From positions 972,261 to 1,036,260 of the forward strand of contig VWZP01010162.1 in NCBI GenBank assembly GCA_013396995.1: a DNA stretch of 64,000 nt, written 5' to 3'. The notes beneath the pieces were generated by a model, which was not told where the DNA came from, ran no database searches, and worked only from the letters and a program-made list of their open reading frames with translations. This DNA comes from Dicaeum eximium. Taxonomy: Eukaryota > Chordata > Aves > Passeriformes > Dicaeidae. Of this stretch, positions 61,058 through 64,000 are shown one piece after another (the first letter of the stretch is position 1; every line of letters starts with the position of its first letter). A program made the position numbers and the translations under genes.

Positions 61058-62320
61058 ATCCCAATGAAATATAAAGGACAAAAGAGAAAGCAGATACACA
61101 CATCTGATGGCAAAAGTTGTGGCTTCCAATGTAAGTCCCCCCATGCTGAATGTACTTAATTCTCCCAGTAAAGGCACTCTACAGCTCAAGCTGAGATGTG
61201 CCTCAGCAGATGTGCTTTGTTTGTGACAATGAAGAAGTGTTAATGCATTTATTATCCCTGAAAGTGCGATCATCAGTCAAGGTCCGTAGGCTTCAGTATT
61301 TACTAGAGTAAAAACATCAGCTTTCTATTCATGTTTTCCTCTGGTAAAAGTCAAAGTTGACATGACAGATTTAGGTTTTGCCTTTTTGGAGACAAGAAGG
61401 TGCTCAATATTCTTATGAGACAAAGACAGGTACAATGACTGTCTAACCAGCCATGAGCAAGGGGATGATTTTTTCTGATGTGAACTGTGGATCTGAAGTG
61501 CTGCTGGAGGCATTGTAAAGAAGAAAACAAAACAAAACAAAACCAAAACAAAACAAAATAGCTGCAGGCAGGTTTTGACCCTGTGGTTCCCACAGATAAT
61601 CATTAGATATTTGGAGAGAAGCTGTAAAATCTCTAGGCAAAACTCTTCTACTTTACAAAATCAGAAGACAGAAAAAAAAAGCTTTCAAATTCCCTGTGAT
61701 AATATTTTCTCATTTGTTTTCATTTAGTTACAAAATTTTATAGAAAATATTCTTCTCAACAGAGAAAACACTGCTCTTTTCAACAAGGCATCATAACACA
61801 AAACCAACCTGAATTGGAACCTCAATGCAATACAAACTTGAAACTTGACCAACTTAAAGCTGTCTCACATTAACCTTCAGATATGCAGAAGATATACTTG
61901 TTACTCTGAGAAACACACCCTAAATCTCCTCCAAAAGACCTTTCCAATAAAAAAGCCACTGGCAGTGACTCTGGAAAGCCTGTTCTGTTTCACTCTGAGG
62001 AAATAACTCGATAAATCAAGTTGGGATCAAATACCAAATGGTACAGGTCAATGAGCACATGCTGATTAAATTAATTAAGATACTTCTATAGGTGATGGTT
62101 TTCCTGGCAATACCAGAATCACCATAATTCTGAAAATATTAATAAAAAAGTAATTAACAAAATTAGTGAACTGAGGAAAAAATGCCTCCTACTACACGGC
62201 AACCAAAGGGACCTTATACCAACTATATCTCATTGCTAAAGAGGAGACAAAAGATCAGGTGGGCTATTGCTGCATTCTAACAGCACTGTAGCATTACTCA
62301 TCACAGCTTCTTAATATAGG
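61058..62320. other. Single-copy sequence with an (AAAAC)n tract, no gene seen
   Basis: (AAAAC)-type units at 61524-61559. The overlapping minus frames 61325-61640 (F, V, L-rich in the middle) owe their length to this tract. Confidence 0.5.
61524..61559. repeat. (AAAAC)n microsatellite
   Basis: About seven units of aaaac with one 'aaaacc' interruption. Confidence 0.93.
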
Positions 62321-62344
62321 TTATCTCCTGCATACAGGAGATAA
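62321..62344. repeat. Hairpin, 10-bp perfect arms, 4-nt loop
   Basis: 'ttatctcctg' (62321-62330), 'cata', 'caggagataa' (62335-62344). It is at the left edge of an enhancer-like stretch. Confidence 0.88.
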
Positions 62345-62930
62345 GTCTTCAAATTACTTGGCTGTGAATGCTTTTCCATGATGAAATCAGTTAGCGTAAC
62401 AGCAGTAATTAGTCCCACCTTCAGACCCTCTTGGAAACAGACACACTTTTTAGACACACCTCTCAAACGAAAATACTGAGACACTGCAGTCGCTTTATCA
62501 TTTTGGTTTCCCCAGCACTTTCAAGATACCTTCAAATTACATATGAAAAGCTTTGACTGTCTTGACTGTCTAGCGCACTTTCATTCAACAACTTTGTTTT
62601 CCTTAGCAGCTTGCCCCAAGGATACAAATTCCCAATGATGTGTCAGTTCATCAAGATCATGCGGTACAACGCAGCAAACACTCATTTATCATCCATGTCA
62701 CCAGGCCGCAAAAATATTTCTTTCAAATGCAGTATTGACAAATACAACACATTATAATGGCTTATCCTGGCTTGTGTCACTCCTTCCTTACAAACTCTGT
62801 CAGCTTCAATTTCTGGCCATGAATATCAGCCCTTTTTCTGGCATAATATGGTATAAAGAGCAAGTGATTTCAGATAACAAATAAGACAACTGACAAAATG
62901 ACTTATGGCAATGAAACTGAAGAGGTGGCA
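62345..62930. promoter_or_regulatory. Candidate conserved noncoding element
   Basis: Repeat-free, with scattered retained CpGs ('gttagcgtaac' near 62391, 'tagcgcac' near 62571, 'atgcggtacaacgcag' near 62660, 'ggccgcaaaaat' near 62705) and AT-rich homeodomain-type words. A doubled 'tgactgtct' lies near 62556-62573. It is one of the longer enhancer-like stretches here, called on texture alone. Confidence 0.35.
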
Positions 62931-64000
62931 TGTTTGTTTATGTGGGCCATGGCTTAACCCTCCAATCTCTCTGGAATTTAAGGCTTGCTGCTATGTATAG
63001 ATGGAATGTCATGTTATAAGTAAATTCTGAAGGGGAAAAAAACCCCAAAAGTCCTGCAGCCTCCTCTCTCCCCCAAAAAACCCAACAACAGAAAAATAAA
63101 AACCAATAAATGTCTGTGTGTGTTCTGTAACATTGCAAACAGAGGGAACTGAAAAACAGAAAAAAATACATTTCTGTGTACACTTACTTGAGTATGATAG
63201 TTTTGAAGCTCAGAAGGACTTTTTAAAAATGCTCATGTTGGATTTTGCCTCATTTTATAATTGTAAGAACCTTGCACAATATTTAAGAGATAATTGAAAA
63301 TACGCAGTGGATCTGTCATTTAAATTTAGCCTGACAGCTTAAGCTCAGTTCCTGCATCCCAACCACAGGGCCATAAGGCTTTCTGCCCAAGGGGGCACCT
63401 ACTTCTGGCTTCCAAAACCACTTTGCCTGTATCTACAAAACCATAGCCATGAGAGTCTCAACAGAAATTAATGAAAGACAAATCCCATTATCAAGGTTAT
63501 AAAATAATAATAACATAATTAATTCAATGTGTTCTTGCATGCTCCAATTCCAGTGAGAGAAACTGTTTCTCTTGCTTGTTTTCTCAATTTAGAGAACGTA
63601 AGTGAAAGCTTATCTGCTGACCTTCAGTGTCACTGCAGTAACTGAATATTGGGGAAATGTGTAATACCTGTAGGAAACACTATGCCACTGAAATGGCATA
63701 ACCATAAATACTGATGGAAATTGAACACAGTAGTTCTAATTCAGGGGTCTGAGATTTGATTAACTGCGTTTTTCTTTGAAATTCAGCTATATGAAACTGT
63801 GGTGACAAACAAGGCCCCCTGATGGGGATAGAATCCCACTAGATACAGAAGACACAAATGGGTTGTTACTTCTTTCATACAGTTGGAAGAAAATGCTACT
63901 ATAGGCTCTAATTAGGAATTTCAATTAGGAATTAAGAGCAAGTTTCATCTTAAAATATGTAAAGAAAAAAACAAAGCAAAATGAAACAAAGCAAAACCAA
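62931..64000. other. AT-rich sequence, no gene seen, A/C-rich end
   Basis: A/C-rich patches at about 63037-63103 and at the very end (63961-64000, aaagc / aaac mixtures, cut by the window edge). No frame of interest. Confidence 0.5.

Noticed and set aside
1..64000. CRISPR arrays, tRNA, rRNA or small nucleolar RNA genes
   Set aside because: There are no regularly spaced repeats with unique spacers. No tRNA A/B-box pair or cloverleaf could be supported. Occasional C-box-like words (such as 'aatgatga' near 1913) lack a matching D box and stem.

Overview
This looks like a 64 kb piece of avian, most likely songbird, nuclear DNA with no gene that I can recognise. It is AT-rich and poor in CpG, and its identifiable repeats are of the avian kind. 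There are five copies of the CR1 LINE (757-1168, 13691-13830 on the minus strand, 19826-21050, 32275-32935, 58350-58449), one LTR of the common bird ERVL type (36335-37386) and a second, compact LTR (18132-18672). The bird assignment rests on these repeats and on my memory of their consensus sequences. I could not run a search. The window could be intergenic or inside a very large intron.

No open reading frame has a protein that I recognise. The longest frames (up to 137 codons) lie in GC-rich stretches, opposite repeats, or in lengths expected by chance in 64 kb. I therefore list no protein-coding gene as real. One lysine-rich frame (57891-58271) and one exon-like stretch (3774-3913) are recorded as weak candidates.

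Layout. 1-13 kb is mostly unique AT-rich sequence with one CR1. It has stretches that read like conserved noncoding elements (4855-5600, 8330-9520) and a pure (TAGAA)n pentamer array (11871-12028). 13.3-13.8 kb holds a (TG)n run, three hairpins and an inverted CR1. 14.67-15.08 kb is another enhancer-like stretch. 18.1-21.1 kb is the busiest part: a solo LTR with intact 5-bp target duplications, an isolated CpG island (about 32 CpG in 220 bp, 19480-19700), then the longest CR1 copy. 22-32 kb is quiet AT-rich DNA. 32.3-32.9 kb is a very old CR1 reverse-transcriptase remnant. 36.3-37.4 kb is the decayed ERVL-type LTR. 41.1 kb has a 27-bp near-perfect palindrome. 44.0-44.8 and 47.4-47.9 kb are GC-richer blocks of unknown nature, and between them 45.44-46.0 kb is an enhancer-like stretch with three hairpins in a row. 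50.47-50.53 kb is a short tandem repeat that contains three consensus 5' splice sites. 58.35 kb has a short CR1 end, and 62.3-62.9 kb is enhancer-like. Several A/C-rich tracts are scattered on the plus strand.

With no recognised genes, the window holds no pathway or operon to describe. The most useful leads are the orphan CpG island at 19.5 kb, the inverted repeats with stems of 12-13 bp (more than I would expect by chance), the splice-donor repeat, and the pentamer array.
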